A stretch of DNA of 64,000 nucleotides from QQWI01 sp964522015. Its GTDB lineage: Bacteria; Bacillota; Clostridia; Peptostreptococcales; Acidaminobacteraceae. The stretch covers positions 372,001 through 436,000 of the forward strand of contig CAZFST010000001.1 in assembly GCA_964522015.1 (NCBI GenBank), read 5' to 3'. The notes under the pieces are model-generated. The model was not told the origin of the DNA and ran no database searches. It saw only the letters and a list, made by a program, of their open reading frames with translations. Shown here one piece after another: positions 24,196 through 31,765 of the stretch (its first letter is position 1; each line of letters starts with the position of its first letter). Both the position numbers and the translations under genes were made by a program.

Positions 24196-26073
24196 TTAGT
24201 TCGTTCTTTTATTGATGGCATTGATAATTCTCGTTTTGTCGATTAATTTTTGTAGCTGATTGCTTGAATCTGCTTTAAGGTATATCCAAAAGCGATTCTC
24301 AAACCAGCCCATATACATACCATTAGTCCCGGTAAAGCCAATTGCGTTCAATGCACTTTGAACATAGTCGCTGGTGGGCTCGTCTCTTGTGTTAGCAATA
24401 ACAATCAGATGAATATTACTCAGAGACTCTTTCTTGATATTCATAATGCCGGTTCCGCCACCGGTTACTGAAAAAGTTGACTGCAAGGCACCACTGTCTT
24501 CTCTTGAACCACCATACTGAGCGGCTTTAAATGTGTTCTGCATGAGTTTTCCAAAATCCACATCTGCTTGTGAATACCGATAATGCTCAGTGGGAACAAA
24601 GTGTTCGCCTAAGTTACGTTCAATAAAACTGGCAAGATCATTCACCACTTCTTTTGGCACTGAATGTCCAATGCCATCGTAATAATTGACTTGGAAATTT
24701 TCAGTGGATGTTTTTAAAATCTCTTCTAATCGATTTACCCGGCCTTGCCATGTGCCTAAATTGGCCAATATAAAGTCTTTTTCCTGTGATGACATAAAAT
24801 TTGTACCGTAAATCGGGTCTTTTGAATCATCTAAGGAACGATAATATAGCTTATGGACTTGATCGTATGCCTTTTTATCAAATGGGCTGTCAAATACTTG
24901 TGCAAAATCAGCAGTCCCAAATGGGTAGTTAAATGCAACACCTTTCCACGCTTCTAATGGGAGCAAAAATAGATTAATGCCCCCTGCTACGCTTACTTTT
25001 ACTTTTTCAGGATGAATTGCTGTGAATCGGTCAGCAAAATTTGCAGAATCAGAAAACCCGTTAATTACAAACTGAGATTTTAGTATGATCCCTTCCGCTT
25101 TTAACTTTTCACTCATATCTTCAAACATTGCAATTAGTTGATTGTCAAACCGTGCAAATTCTTGTCGTTTCTCTAACATGGCCGTACGGTTTAAGGCATG
25201 GGGATAATATGCATTTTGGGTGGTGATGTTATCTGACCCCACAAAAGCAGGTACCAAAAGCGGCATTTTTAGTCGGGTTGCCAGAGCAATTTGATAATTT
25301 GCAATATTTTTTGCACCCTCATCAATTTTAGAGTATTCAACATTTTTAGTAGGTGCATTATTGGGCTCAACAAAAGCGAATGCTTCTGGTCCAACGTTTT
25401 CAGGAATGTATAAATAGTAACCCCAATAAAATCCCTTTTGTGGATTGGCCTCAACCCTATAAATGTTGCCTTTTTTATAAATGCCTGCTGCTTTAAAAGT
25501 TTGAACGGGTTCCGTTGTAGGGGGAATAATTTCAGTTTTAATTGGTAATACAGGCTTTAACTTTTCTTCATTCAGCTTCTTTAAAGCCAATGTAGCTTGT
25601 TCCTTTTTAACTTGAGCAACAATTCTTTTATCTTTTAGTAAATTAGCAAGATCCACTGCCTTAAAACCAGTATAGTTACCAATTGATTTTAACGCAATGA
25701 CACTTGTGCCATCAGACTTTTTGGTAATGGATCCATTGATCCCTTTTGAGAAAATACCAATTCCCTTATTAAGCGTCAAAGTAGCAGCGATTCTCTTGGC
25801 TTTTAACACATCTGTATTGAAGGTGCCTTCGCTCCGTGTCACCACTGTAATGCCTTTTGCATTAATAATGAGAATCGTCCTTGACTTGCCATTGGCAATA
25901 CCATAAGCACCTTCAAAGTTTTTTGCTGATTTTTCTAATAGGGTCTTGACAGGTGTGGTAACTGACACCGAAGTGGCTATTGTGGCTGCATAGGAATTGA
26001 AATAGTCCGTTGCTCCTGATACTAGACAAAGGATAATAAGCCATGAAAGTACCCCTTTAGATTTATATTTCAT
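24196..26073 (-). CDS. Secreted alpha/beta hydrolase-like protein sharing the kinase C-terminal domain
   Basis: A 625-residue protein with a signal peptide (LSWLIILCLVSGATDYFNSYAA in part). Residues 30-190 are beta-rich and Lys-rich with no known family. Residues 200-490 resemble an esterase/depolymerase-type alpha/beta hydrolase: VINGFSDSANFADRFT has a Ser elbow (G-F-S-D-S), and YYDGIGHSVPKEV supplies a His. The last 110 residues (KAAQYGGSRED ... MGWFENRFWIYLKAD) match the end of the adjacent kinase at high identity. Gap to the kinase gene is 64 bp. Substrate unknown; the pair probably acts together. Confidence 0.75.
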   Translation of the reverse strand: MKYKSKGVLSWLIILCLVSGATDYFNSYAATIATSVSVTTPVKTLLEKSAKNFEGAYGIANGKSRTILIINAKGITVVTRSEGTFNTDVLKAKRIAATLTLNKGIGIFSKGINGSITKKSDGTSVIALKSIGNYTGFKAVDLANLLKDKRIVAQVKKEQATLALKKLNEEKLKPVLPIKTEIIPPTTEPVQTFKAAGIYKKGNIYRVEANPQKGFYWGYYLYIPENVGPEAFAFVEPNNAPTKNVEYSKIDEGAKNIANYQIALATRLKMPLLVPAFVGSDNITTQNAYYPHALNRTAMLEKRQEFARFDNQLIAMFEDMSEKLKAEGIILKSQFVINGFSDSANFADRFTAIHPEKVKVSVAGGINLFLLPLEAWKGVAFNYPFGTADFAQVFDSPFDKKAYDQVHKLYYRSLDDSKDPIYGTNFMSSQEKDFILANLGTWQGRVNRLEEILKTSTENFQVNYYDGIGHSVPKEVVNDLASFIERNLGEHFVPTEHYRYSQADVDFGKLMQNTFKAAQYGGSREDSGALQSTFSVTGGGTGIMNIKKESLSNIHLIVIANTRDEPTSDYVQSALNAIGFTGTNGMYMGWFENRFWIYLKADSSNQLQKLIDKTRIINAINKRTN

Positions 26074-26115
26074 CTTAAAACCTCCATAATTGTTGTTAAG
26101 ATAATGGCGGCAAAA

Positions 26116-26280
26116 CTAGGTACGAAAAGACAAAGTACGATCCATCGTAACTTCAATGTCACCATCATAATACTTTTTTACCATTCAAATACCATTTTCA
26201 TTGAGAATCGATTCAATGAAAGAGACTTCAATATCATCCTTAACATTCATTAAATGTTCTAAATCTTCCTCTTGACCCAT
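26116..26280 (-). pseudogene. DUF2007-like small protein gene interrupted by an in-frame TGA
   Basis: From ATG 26280 (GAGGAG six bases upstream) the frame encodes MGQEEDLEHLMNVKDDIEV and continues through ESILNENGI to a TGA at 26185-26187. Reading on in the same frame gives MVKKYYDGDIEVTMDRT and a TAG at 26116. The pattern of an acidic start, ESxLxxNGI, then a Lys/Tyr/Gly strand matches DUF2007-type putative signal-transducing proteins, which are about 70-80 residues. So this looks like a decayed copy: one nonsense codon plus a missing C-terminus. It follows the 26291 gene by 10 bp. A functional 31-residue peptide cannot be excluded. Confidence 0.5.
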
Positions 26281-26290
26281 AAGCATCTCC

Positions 26291-26584
26291 TCAAAGTTTT
26301 AAGTTGCTAGCAACCATAAAACAGGCTCCAGCAGCCAATAATAGAAATATCACATATGCCAAACAACCAAAACCAATCCCCATCATCACATAGCCAATGC
26401 CTGTGAGTTTAACGGGTAATGCAGGTGGTACTTTGAAGCCTTCAGGTAATTGCCCTGACTCTTGCAAATTCAAAAAATGCTCGTATTTCTTCTTTTTTCG
26501 TGCGTATGTAACCTCATAGATGACAATGCCAATGATCCAAAATACTGCAATGCTAATAAAAGAACCGATTCCTAAAGTCATCAT
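26291..26584 (-). CDS. Small two-helix membrane protein ending in a GAC motif
   Basis: A 97-residue protein. Helix 1 (FISIAVFWIIGIVIYEVTY) is followed by a basic loop (ARKKKKYEHFL), a Pro-rich turn with PALPVKLTGIGY and helix 2 (GFGCLAYVIFLLLAAGAC). The C-terminus is GACFMVASNLKL. Paralogous to the next gene upstream (26630-26899), sharing VIYExTY, PPxxLxGxxY and GFGCLxY. Family unknown to me. GGGGG lies six bases before the ATG. Confidence 0.75.
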   Translation of the reverse strand: MMTLGIGSFISIAVFWIIGIVIYEVTYARKKKKYEHFLNLQESGQLPEGFKVPPALPVKLTGIGYVMMGIGFGCLAYVIFLLLAAGACFMVASNLKL

Positions 26585-26629
26585 TCAATACCCCCTATAT
26601 GTACACATTTTCTTTACCTAGGCTCTTAA

Positions 26630-26899
26630 CTATTGGCTGATCATAAAATAACAAGCCCCTGGAACAAAGAATATAAGAACAAAGTACAATAAGCAACCAA
26701 ATCCTGCAGTCCTCAAACTATAGCGAAAACCTTCTAGTTTAACTGGCGGTGTAAGTTCTGAGTCACCATTATGCAGAAGCTCCCCCTTCTCCTTAAGCGC
26801 TAGATCTTTTTTATAATATTTCATTTGGAGTAAGTATGTCATCTCATAGATAATAACACCCACAATCCAAAATACTCCCAAAATCACAACAAACCTCAT
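26630..26899 (-). CDS. Small two-helix membrane protein, paralogue of 26291-26584
   Basis: An 89-residue protein with helix 1 (VILGVFWIVGVIIYEMTYLL), a charged loop (KYYKKDLALKEKGELLH), the PPVKLEGFRYS turn and helix 2 (GFGCLLYFVLIFFVPGAC) ending GACYFMISQ. AGGAGG precedes the ATG. Same build as 26291, and more distantly as 30276 and 31398. Function unknown. Confidence 0.75.
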   Translation of the reverse strand: MRFVVILGVFWIVGVIIYEMTYLLQMKYYKKDLALKEKGELLHNGDSELTPPVKLEGFRYSLRTAGFGCLLYFVLIFFVPGACYFMISQ

Positions 26900-26917
26900 A
26901 ACAGCCTCCTGACAAGT

Positions 26918-27409
26918 CTACAATTCCTCTAAACAAGCAATGACAGAAGGGTTCCCTGTCATAAACAAATCTTCTTCAATCAGTCTTTTGATTTCTTCTT
27001 TAGTTGCCAATTTGGCTTCGCTGACTTCTTCCGGTTGACAGATGACATGTTTCATATCAATCTCTTGTTCAAATAGCCAAATGTCCGCAAAGTGGGAAAA
27101 GTCACCTTCGTATTTTGTATTTTTTAACAACTTACCCTCACCAATCATATCTATACCCAATTCTTCTTTAACTTCTCTTTTGATTGCTTTTAAGCTATCA
27201 TCACCTGCAATTGCAGAGCCCCCAGTAACTTCCCAAGTATTCGGAAAGGTCTTTTCTGACGACCGTTTTGATATGAGAAATTGCCCGTTTGTGTTTCTGA
27301 TAAATGCAAATACCACTAAATGAAACTCACCTGGCTTCATGGGTTGACCTCTTTCAACTAATCCACCTGTTTTCATTCTATTTTGATTTAAAATATCCCA
27401 CAACTCCAT
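26918..27409 (-). CDS. NUDIX hydrolase
   Basis: A 163-residue protein. The Nudix box reads GGSAIAGDDSLKAIKREVKEELGI (given here in parts: GSAIAGD, REVKEELGI), with Asp where the first Glu of the box is usual. PGEFHLVVFAFI and ISKRSSEKTFPNTWEVTGG are typical of the IDI-like/NUDIX_dNTP group. It hydrolyses a nucleoside diphosphate linked to another moiety; substrate unknown. GAGG lies five bases before the ATG. Confidence 0.92.
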   Translation of the reverse strand: MELWDILNQNRMKTGGLVERGQPMKPGEFHLVVFAFIRNTNGQFLISKRSSEKTFPNTWEVTGGSAIAGDDSLKAIKREVKEELGIDMIGEGKLLKNTKYEGDFSHFADIWLFEQEIDMKHVICQPEEVSEAKLATKEEIKRLIEEDLFMTGNPSVIACLEEL

Positions 27410-27449
27410 ACATGCCTCATTTCACATAAATTAATGATGCACTAGCTTT

Positions 27450-27665
27450 TTAGGCATCAAACATATCCAAACCGAAAATCAAAATCATGATGATTAGCGT
27501 CACAAAAAAACAAGCTAAAAACACACTGGCATTCAGCCATGTTCTTTTCAAATCATCACCATACCTATCCAGAATTAAATCCAAATGAATGTCCCATTTG
27601 CGCTTCAAAACTACTCTGATTAATATATATTCACAACAAGCGATCACCAGGGTTATCAGTATCAT
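27450..27665 (-). CDS. Small two-helix membrane protein
   Basis: A 71-residue protein with helix 1 (LITLVIACCEYILIRVVL), a charged loop (KRKWDIHLDLILDRYGDDLKR in part) and helix 2 (VFLACFFVTLIIMILIFGL). Good ribosome site AAGGG eight bases before the ATG. The build resembles the other small membrane proteins in this cluster but without the C-terminal Cys. Unknown family. Confidence 0.65.
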   Translation of the reverse strand: MILITLVIACCEYILIRVVLKRKWDIHLDLILDRYGDDLKRTWLNASVFLACFFVTLIIMILIFGLDMFDA

Positions 27666-27698
27666 GGGTATATCCCTTCTGATTAGGTTACGATCAGA

Positions 27699-28166
27699 CT
27701 ACACCGACCGCTTCATCACCTTACAACAATCATCATTGTTCATGCACTGATACAACTTCAGCCCAGAGCAAAAACCCACGGCGCTAACACTCTTTAGAGC
27801 CGCTGTAGCCAGCAACAACACAAACCCCACGGTAGGTGCCAAGATCAAAAATAGCAACGTGACACCATTTAAAACAGCCCCCAAGGTATGTGCAAAGCGC
27901 ATGCCTCCTCTATCTAACATCACAGGCTTAGTCTTTACAAATCGTCCAAGTGTCAAATCAAACAACACGATCATGGGTGCTCGTTCAACTCCTAAAAGTG
28001 CTGAAAACACAAGAATTACAAAGCTCAAAGCCACCAAGCCAATTCTTAGACCTGCAATTGGAAATACCATGGGCGCAAAAATCGCCAGCAGTAAAATCAC
28101 AGCGACAGAATACTTACAAGTTGTAAAACCACCTTCTGAGATGGTAACCGGTTGAATCTTTCTCAT
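27699..28166 (-). CDS. DUF4395 family membrane protein
   Basis: A 155-residue protein with about four membrane helices. MLDRGGMRFAHTLGAVLNG and the C-terminal ALKSVSAVGFCSGLKLYQC match the DUF4395 pattern (RFA-x-LGA, then a late C-x(2-7)-C). The cytoplasmic end has NNDDCCKVM. Members often sit beside thiol-redox genes; here it lies beside an ICMT-like methyltransferase. AAGGAGGAC precedes the ATG. Function unknown. Confidence 0.75.
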   Translation of the reverse strand: MRKIQPVTISEGGFTTCKYSVAVILLLAIFAPMVFPIAGLRIGLVALSFVILVFSALLGVERAPMIVLFDLTLGRFVKTKPVMLDRGGMRFAHTLGAVLNGVTLLFLILAPTVGFVLLLATAALKSVSAVGFCSGLKLYQCMNNDDCCKVMKRSV

Positions 28167-28232
28167 ATTGTCCTCCTTCTAAGGGCACACCAATGCCCTA
28201 TTTGGGCTACTCAGTGCCACTTTAATGGTCTA

Positions 28233-28811
28233 TTAACGCCACAACTTCGGAAAAAATCGACCAGTCCGTGCCTTATAATCAGGATACCCCAAGAGCTCCG
28301 ATAATAACGCCTCTTCTTGCTTTGCCCGGTAAACCATCATGGGATAAAAAACCACCACAAGAATCACAAAGATACCGATATTGCCATAAATCAAAGCCGC
28401 GCCAAAAATCATCCAGATGGTACTGGCATACAGGGGATGCCTCACCCAACCAAACACACCGGTATCAATCACTTGGTGGTTCTCCTTAATCTTGATCATA
28501 TTCGACCACTGCCCCTTCATGGTCAAGCGCCCCGCCACATTAACAAACAAGGAAAAGTACACCAGAACCATACCCAACAATTGAACAATAAGAGGCATTT
28601 CAATTTTTAAAAATCCGAATTTCGGCGTATAACTCAATCGAAAACTCACGTACATGAGGCCAATGGCAAGGTACATGGTCAGGGTGTCCACAGGGGTCTT
28701 TTGATACTTTTTGATGGCTATTTCTTTTCTTTCGCTAACAAAATTGAGAATCACGGCTGTGGTGAGTATCATGAACGCTAAGGGAACGCTGGAGAGAATC
28801 CAAAGCTGCAT
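28233..28811 (-). CDS. ICMT/PEMT-like membrane methyltransferase
   Basis: A 192-residue integral membrane protein with four to five helices. The C-terminal signature VIDTGVFGWVRHPLYAST followed by EEALLSELLGYPDYKART is that of the isoprenylcysteine carboxyl methyltransferase / phospholipid methyltransferase family, which uses SAM to methylate a lipid-linked carboxylate or amine at the membrane. The ATG shares one base with the stop of the radical SAM gene (TAATG), with AGGAGG upstream, so the two are translationally coupled and probably act on one lipid substrate. Confidence 0.88.
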   Translation of the reverse strand: MQLWILSSVPLAFMILTTAVILNFVSERKEIAIKKYQKTPVDTLTMYLAIGLMYVSFRLSYTPKFGFLKIEMPLIVQLLGMVLVYFSLFVNVAGRLTMKGQWSNMIKIKENHQVIDTGVFGWVRHPLYASTIWMIFGAALIYGNIGIFVILVVVFYPMMVYRAKQEEALLSELLGYPDYKARTGRFFPKLWR

Positions 28812-30217
28812 TAGAGGCCTCCTTTTCGGTGGACCATGTTATAGGTGGAAAAAGGCATGCGCTTGAGGTCTGGGGTGATGATGTGGACACATTCCTTTTG
28901 GACGGATTTGAGGTCGAAATTGTAGCGATCCACAAAGGAAGTGACGGTGAGCCTGAAGGTGCTGGTGTCAATAAATTTAAGGCGTTCTTTCACCGTGGCT
29001 TTGAGGAGTTTTTTTGGGACAAGGCCAGCAAGTTTTGGTAGGCCTTTCATGCAACTGCACAGTTCCACTGCGGCATCTGCGTCTTCAATCTTGAAGCTCA
29101 GGGTATTATTGATGGCCGGTAGCATGCTTTGTAAGTTGACTTTTTTAGCAACTGGGGTTAAAGCCCCCTTGTCTTTTTCGCGGATCATGTAATTGATGGC
29201 AACCCGCTCCACATTGCAGGGCAGCGGGATAAAGTCAGACATACGGATGAGGCCATTGGTTTGGGTTTCAATGGCTTTCAAAACACCGGTGAGGGTGATG
29301 CGATTTTCTGGTGCGGGATGGTCGGCGCTGTAATAAGCCAGGGGCTGGAAGTTGACGCCCCTAATCATGGGTGCATCCATGGCGTACTGGATAATGGTAC
29401 CCAGGGCCTTGAAATTAGTGGTTTCTTCCACGACCACCACCAGGGTTGTTGGAATATGATGCTGCTTTAACAGCTCTAGAATCTGGCGCTTCTTTGGGGT
29501 TGGGTCTTGGCCCCTAAGGGTTTTATGATTAGCTTCTTCTAGGCCATCAAACTGGAGATAAACCTCAAAACCTGTTTTGAAACTGGCTAGGAGTTGGACT
29601 AATTCCGGATTGTCAAGGAGGGCTAACCCGTTGGTGTTAAGCATGACAAACTTAAAATTCTTGGTCATGGCTAGTTTTAAGATTTCTAATATTTGCGGGT
29701 GGCAAGTGGGTTCGCCGCCGCTGATTTGAAGAATTTCTGCCTTGTCTAGCTCTGAAGCTTGGTAAAAGTCCATCATGGTATTTATTTGATCTAGGGTCAG
29801 GTCGCCACTGGGTAAACTACACTGGCCGATTGGGGAACCAAGCAATTCACTGTTTTGTGCTGAATTAGCATAGCACAGGGGGCAGTTCATATTACAGCGC
29901 TGGGTAATTTCAATGAGGCCTATGCAAGTGTGCTGATCGTGGTCTGGACAAAGGCCGCAGTCAAAGGGACAGCCCCTTTTTATCTGGGTTTGGACAGTTG
30001 TTTCCGTGCCCGGTTTGTCAAAGGCGTGACGAGCTAGGTAGTATTGGGCGTCAGACTCCAATAGCCCCTTTTGGAAGCCGTGTTCAGGGCAGCTTTTGGT
30101 AACATAGACAGCGCCATTCTCAATCATGATTTTAGCATCTAGCATGGTATCGCATTGGTTGCAGATGCTGCGGGTAAAGCTATGGTAGATGGCTGATTTT
30201 TCTTTGGGTGTTATCAC
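28811..30217 (-). CDS. Radical SAM enzyme, MJ0619 / tetraether-lipid-synthase-like
   Basis: A 468-residue protein. Residues 18-60 hold a rubredoxin-like CNQC motif and KSCPEHGF; residues 83-95 hold CPFDCGLCPDH; the radical SAM motif CNMNCPLC lies at about 108-115, followed by ISGGEPTCHP and LQFDGL. This exact order of N-terminal Cys groups is that of the MJ0619/Tes family, whose members include the archaeal enzyme joining lipid tails into tetraethers. Bacterial homologues are mostly uncharacterised. GTG start with GAAGGAG eight bases upstream. Coupled to the ICMT-like gene, which supports a membrane-lipid role by inference. Confidence 0.85.
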   Translation of the reverse strand: MITPKEKSAIYHSFTRSICNQCDTMLDAKIMIENGAVYVTKSCPEHGFQKGLLESDAQYYLARHAFDKPGTETTVQTQIKRGCPFDCGLCPDHDQHTCIGLIEITQRCNMNCPLCYANSAQNSELLGSPIGQCSLPSGDLTLDQINTMMDFYQASELDKAEILQISGGEPTCHPQILEILKLAMTKNFKFVMLNTNGLALLDNPELVQLLASFKTGFEVYLQFDGLEEANHKTLRGQDPTPKKRQILELLKQHHIPTTLVVVVEETTNFKALGTIIQYAMDAPMIRGVNFQPLAYYSADHPAPENRITLTGVLKAIETQTNGLIRMSDFIPLPCNVERVAINYMIREKDKGALTPVAKKVNLQSMLPAINNTLSFKIEDADAAVELCSCMKGLPKLAGLVPKKLLKATVKERLKFIDTSTFRLTVTSFVDRYNFDLKSVQKECVHIITPDLKRMPFSTYNMVHRKGGL

Positions 30218-30275
30218 TGTAGTTGCTCCTTCTTATTTAAGTTGTCTTTAAGGGTTTGCTCCCTGAGAAAAATCA

Positions 30276-30566
30276 TCAACTAAGCATGCCAAAGCATGCT
30301 CCTATTAGCATGGATATTAATGAAATAGCAATCGCACCTACTAAAGCAACAAACCCGATGGTGATACCCAGTATCTTCAGGCCCTTCATAATATATGTCT
30401 TTTTTAGTTTAGAGACCGAACTACTTAACTCCTCCAAACTCAGGTCATTGTCATTTAGTTTACTTTTAGCCCGTTTGTATTCTTGGTAGATCAAAAAAAT
30501 GACGATGCCAATAACTACGACAAAGCCTAAAATTGTCTTAACCCAATAAGAAGTCATTACATTCAT
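30276..30566 (-). CDS. Small two-helix membrane protein ending in a GAC motif
   Basis: A 96-residue protein with helix 1 (TILGFVVVIGIVIFLIYQEY), a charged loop (KRAKSKLNDNDLSLEELSSS), KLKKTYIMKGLKILG, and helix 2 (GFVALVGAIAISLISMLIG) ending IGACFGMLS. Same architecture as 31398-31700, on the other side of the Lgt-like gene. LIGAC resembles a lipobox although it is at the C-terminal end. GGGGAGG precedes the ATG. Confidence 0.72.
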   Translation of the reverse strand: MNVMTSYWVKTILGFVVVIGIVIFLIYQEYKRAKSKLNDNDLSLEELSSSVSKLKKTYIMKGLKILGITIGFVALVGAIAISLISMLIGACFGMLS

Positions 30567-30590
30567 CTTATCAACCTCCCCAAAAGTTCA

Positions 30591-31391
30591 TCATGCCTCT
30601 ACCCTGTTTTCCTGCTTTGTCCTTTGTCTTTGCCATTTAAAAAATAAAAACACAATACCCAAAAGACAGATCCACTGATACATTGAAAATCCAAACAGTG
30701 TTTCATGAACATCTCGGATAAATTCTTCAAAAAATCGGATAACAAAGTAAGCGCCAAAGTAAGCTGTTAGTAGCTGTCCACCTTCTTTTTTTCGCAAAGG
30801 GTGACGCCAAAGTACCACAAACAAAATCAAATGCAAGGCAATTTCATATAATTGCGTAGGATGACGATGAACACCATCACCAAAATTCACAGCCCAGGGT
30901 AGTGTGCTAGCACTGCCAACACAGCACCCCTGAAAAAAACATCCTAGCCTACCAACAGCCATGCCAAGTGCTACAGCAGGTGCCAGTTGGTTGCCAAACC
31001 GGGATTTAATACCAAAGACTCGCTTAAAAATAATAACCCCTAAAAGACCGCCTATCATACCTCCTAAAACCGTTCTACCGCTAAGCATTGCAAGTAGTGG
31101 CGTTTCTGATGCCCAAATTTGACGCCAATAGTATAAAACAATTGGTAGCTTGGAGCCGATTGCACTGCCTATCAGTGCTGCAATAGCAATACTAAAACCC
31201 TCATAACGGTACATAAATCCCCGGTCAATAACTTTAATATCCGTGTGACAACTCTTCTGGGCATATTTAAAGACCACTGCACCAACCACAAAACCCATCA
31301 GTACAAAAAAGGAATAACTTGGCACCTTGGCGCCAAAAAAATTGATAATCGGCATAAAGCCATCTGGAATTATTAATTTATGAATGTCCAT
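30591..31391 (-). CDS. Divergent prolipoprotein diacylglyceryl transferase (Lgt) homologue
   Basis: About 266 residues, seven membrane helices. RHPTQLYE and the GRxGCF segment place it in the Lgt family. In true Lgt the key motif is GRxGNFxNxE plus a His before GG; here the motif is GRLGCFFQGCCVG (Asn and Glu replaced by Cys) and RTVLGGMIGG has Leu for the His. This is a known paralogous branch, and transfer of diacylglycerol to lipobox Cys is therefore not assured. Start uncertain: ATG 31391 or GTG 31397. Lies between two small proteins with a C-terminal lipobox-like Cys. Confidence 0.82.
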   Translation of the reverse strand: MDIHKLIIPDGFMPIINFFGAKVPSYSFFVLMGFVVGAVVFKYAQKSCHTDIKVIDRGFMYRYEGFSIAIAALIGSAIGSKLPIVLYYWRQIWASETPLLAMLSGRTVLGGMIGGLLGVIIFKRVFGIKSRFGNQLAPAVALGMAVGRLGCFFQGCCVGSASTLPWAVNFGDGVHRHPTQLYEIALHLILFVVLWRHPLRKKEGGQLLTAYFGAYFVIRFFEEFIRDVHETLFGFSMYQWICLLGIVFLFFKWQRQRTKQENRVEA

Positions 31392-31397
31392 AGGCAC

Positions 31398-31700
31398 CTA
31401 CAATCCGTTAAACATGGAATAACATGAGCCTAACAAAAGATCAAATATCGAAAAAATTAAAGATATGAAAATCATACTGCCTAATACCATCCCAATTGAA
31501 CCGCCAACAAAGATACCATACTGCTTCATATGTTCTTTTCGGAGGGCTATAAACTCATCGATCTGCTCGTCATAGCTCAAATCCTTATTCTTTTCATCCA
31601 GCCGAACTTCTGCCCTTTTGAAACTAATGTAAAAAAAGATTGCCCCCCCACCGATTGCAATGATTGACCAAAGTACAACACCAACCCAAAATAGATTCAT
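31398..31700 (-). CDS. Small two-helix membrane protein ending in a GSC motif
   Basis: A 100-residue protein with helix 1 (VGVVLWSIIAIGGGAIFFYI), a long charged loop (KRAEVRLDEKNKDLSYDEQ), RKEHMKQYGIFVGG, and helix 2 (MVLGSMIFISLIFSIFDLL) ending LLGSCYSMFNGL. Same build as 30276-30566. LLGSC fits a lipobox in sequence but is not at the N-terminus. Its stop is 6 bases before the Lgt-like ATG; AAGGAG precedes its own ATG. Confidence 0.72.
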   Translation of the reverse strand: MNLFWVGVVLWSIIAIGGGAIFFYISFKRAEVRLDEKNKDLSYDEQIDEFIALRKEHMKQYGIFVGGSIGMVLGSMIFISLIFSIFDLLLGSCYSMFNGL

Positions 31701-31765
31701 AAAACAGCTCCTTTTTCAATACCATTTGTGAATTCAACAAACATAGCAAACAAGATTTGAACCCT

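Noticed and set aside
30591..31391. Functional Lgt
   Set aside because: Residues corresponding to the essential His, Asn and Glu are replaced; kept as a divergent homologue.
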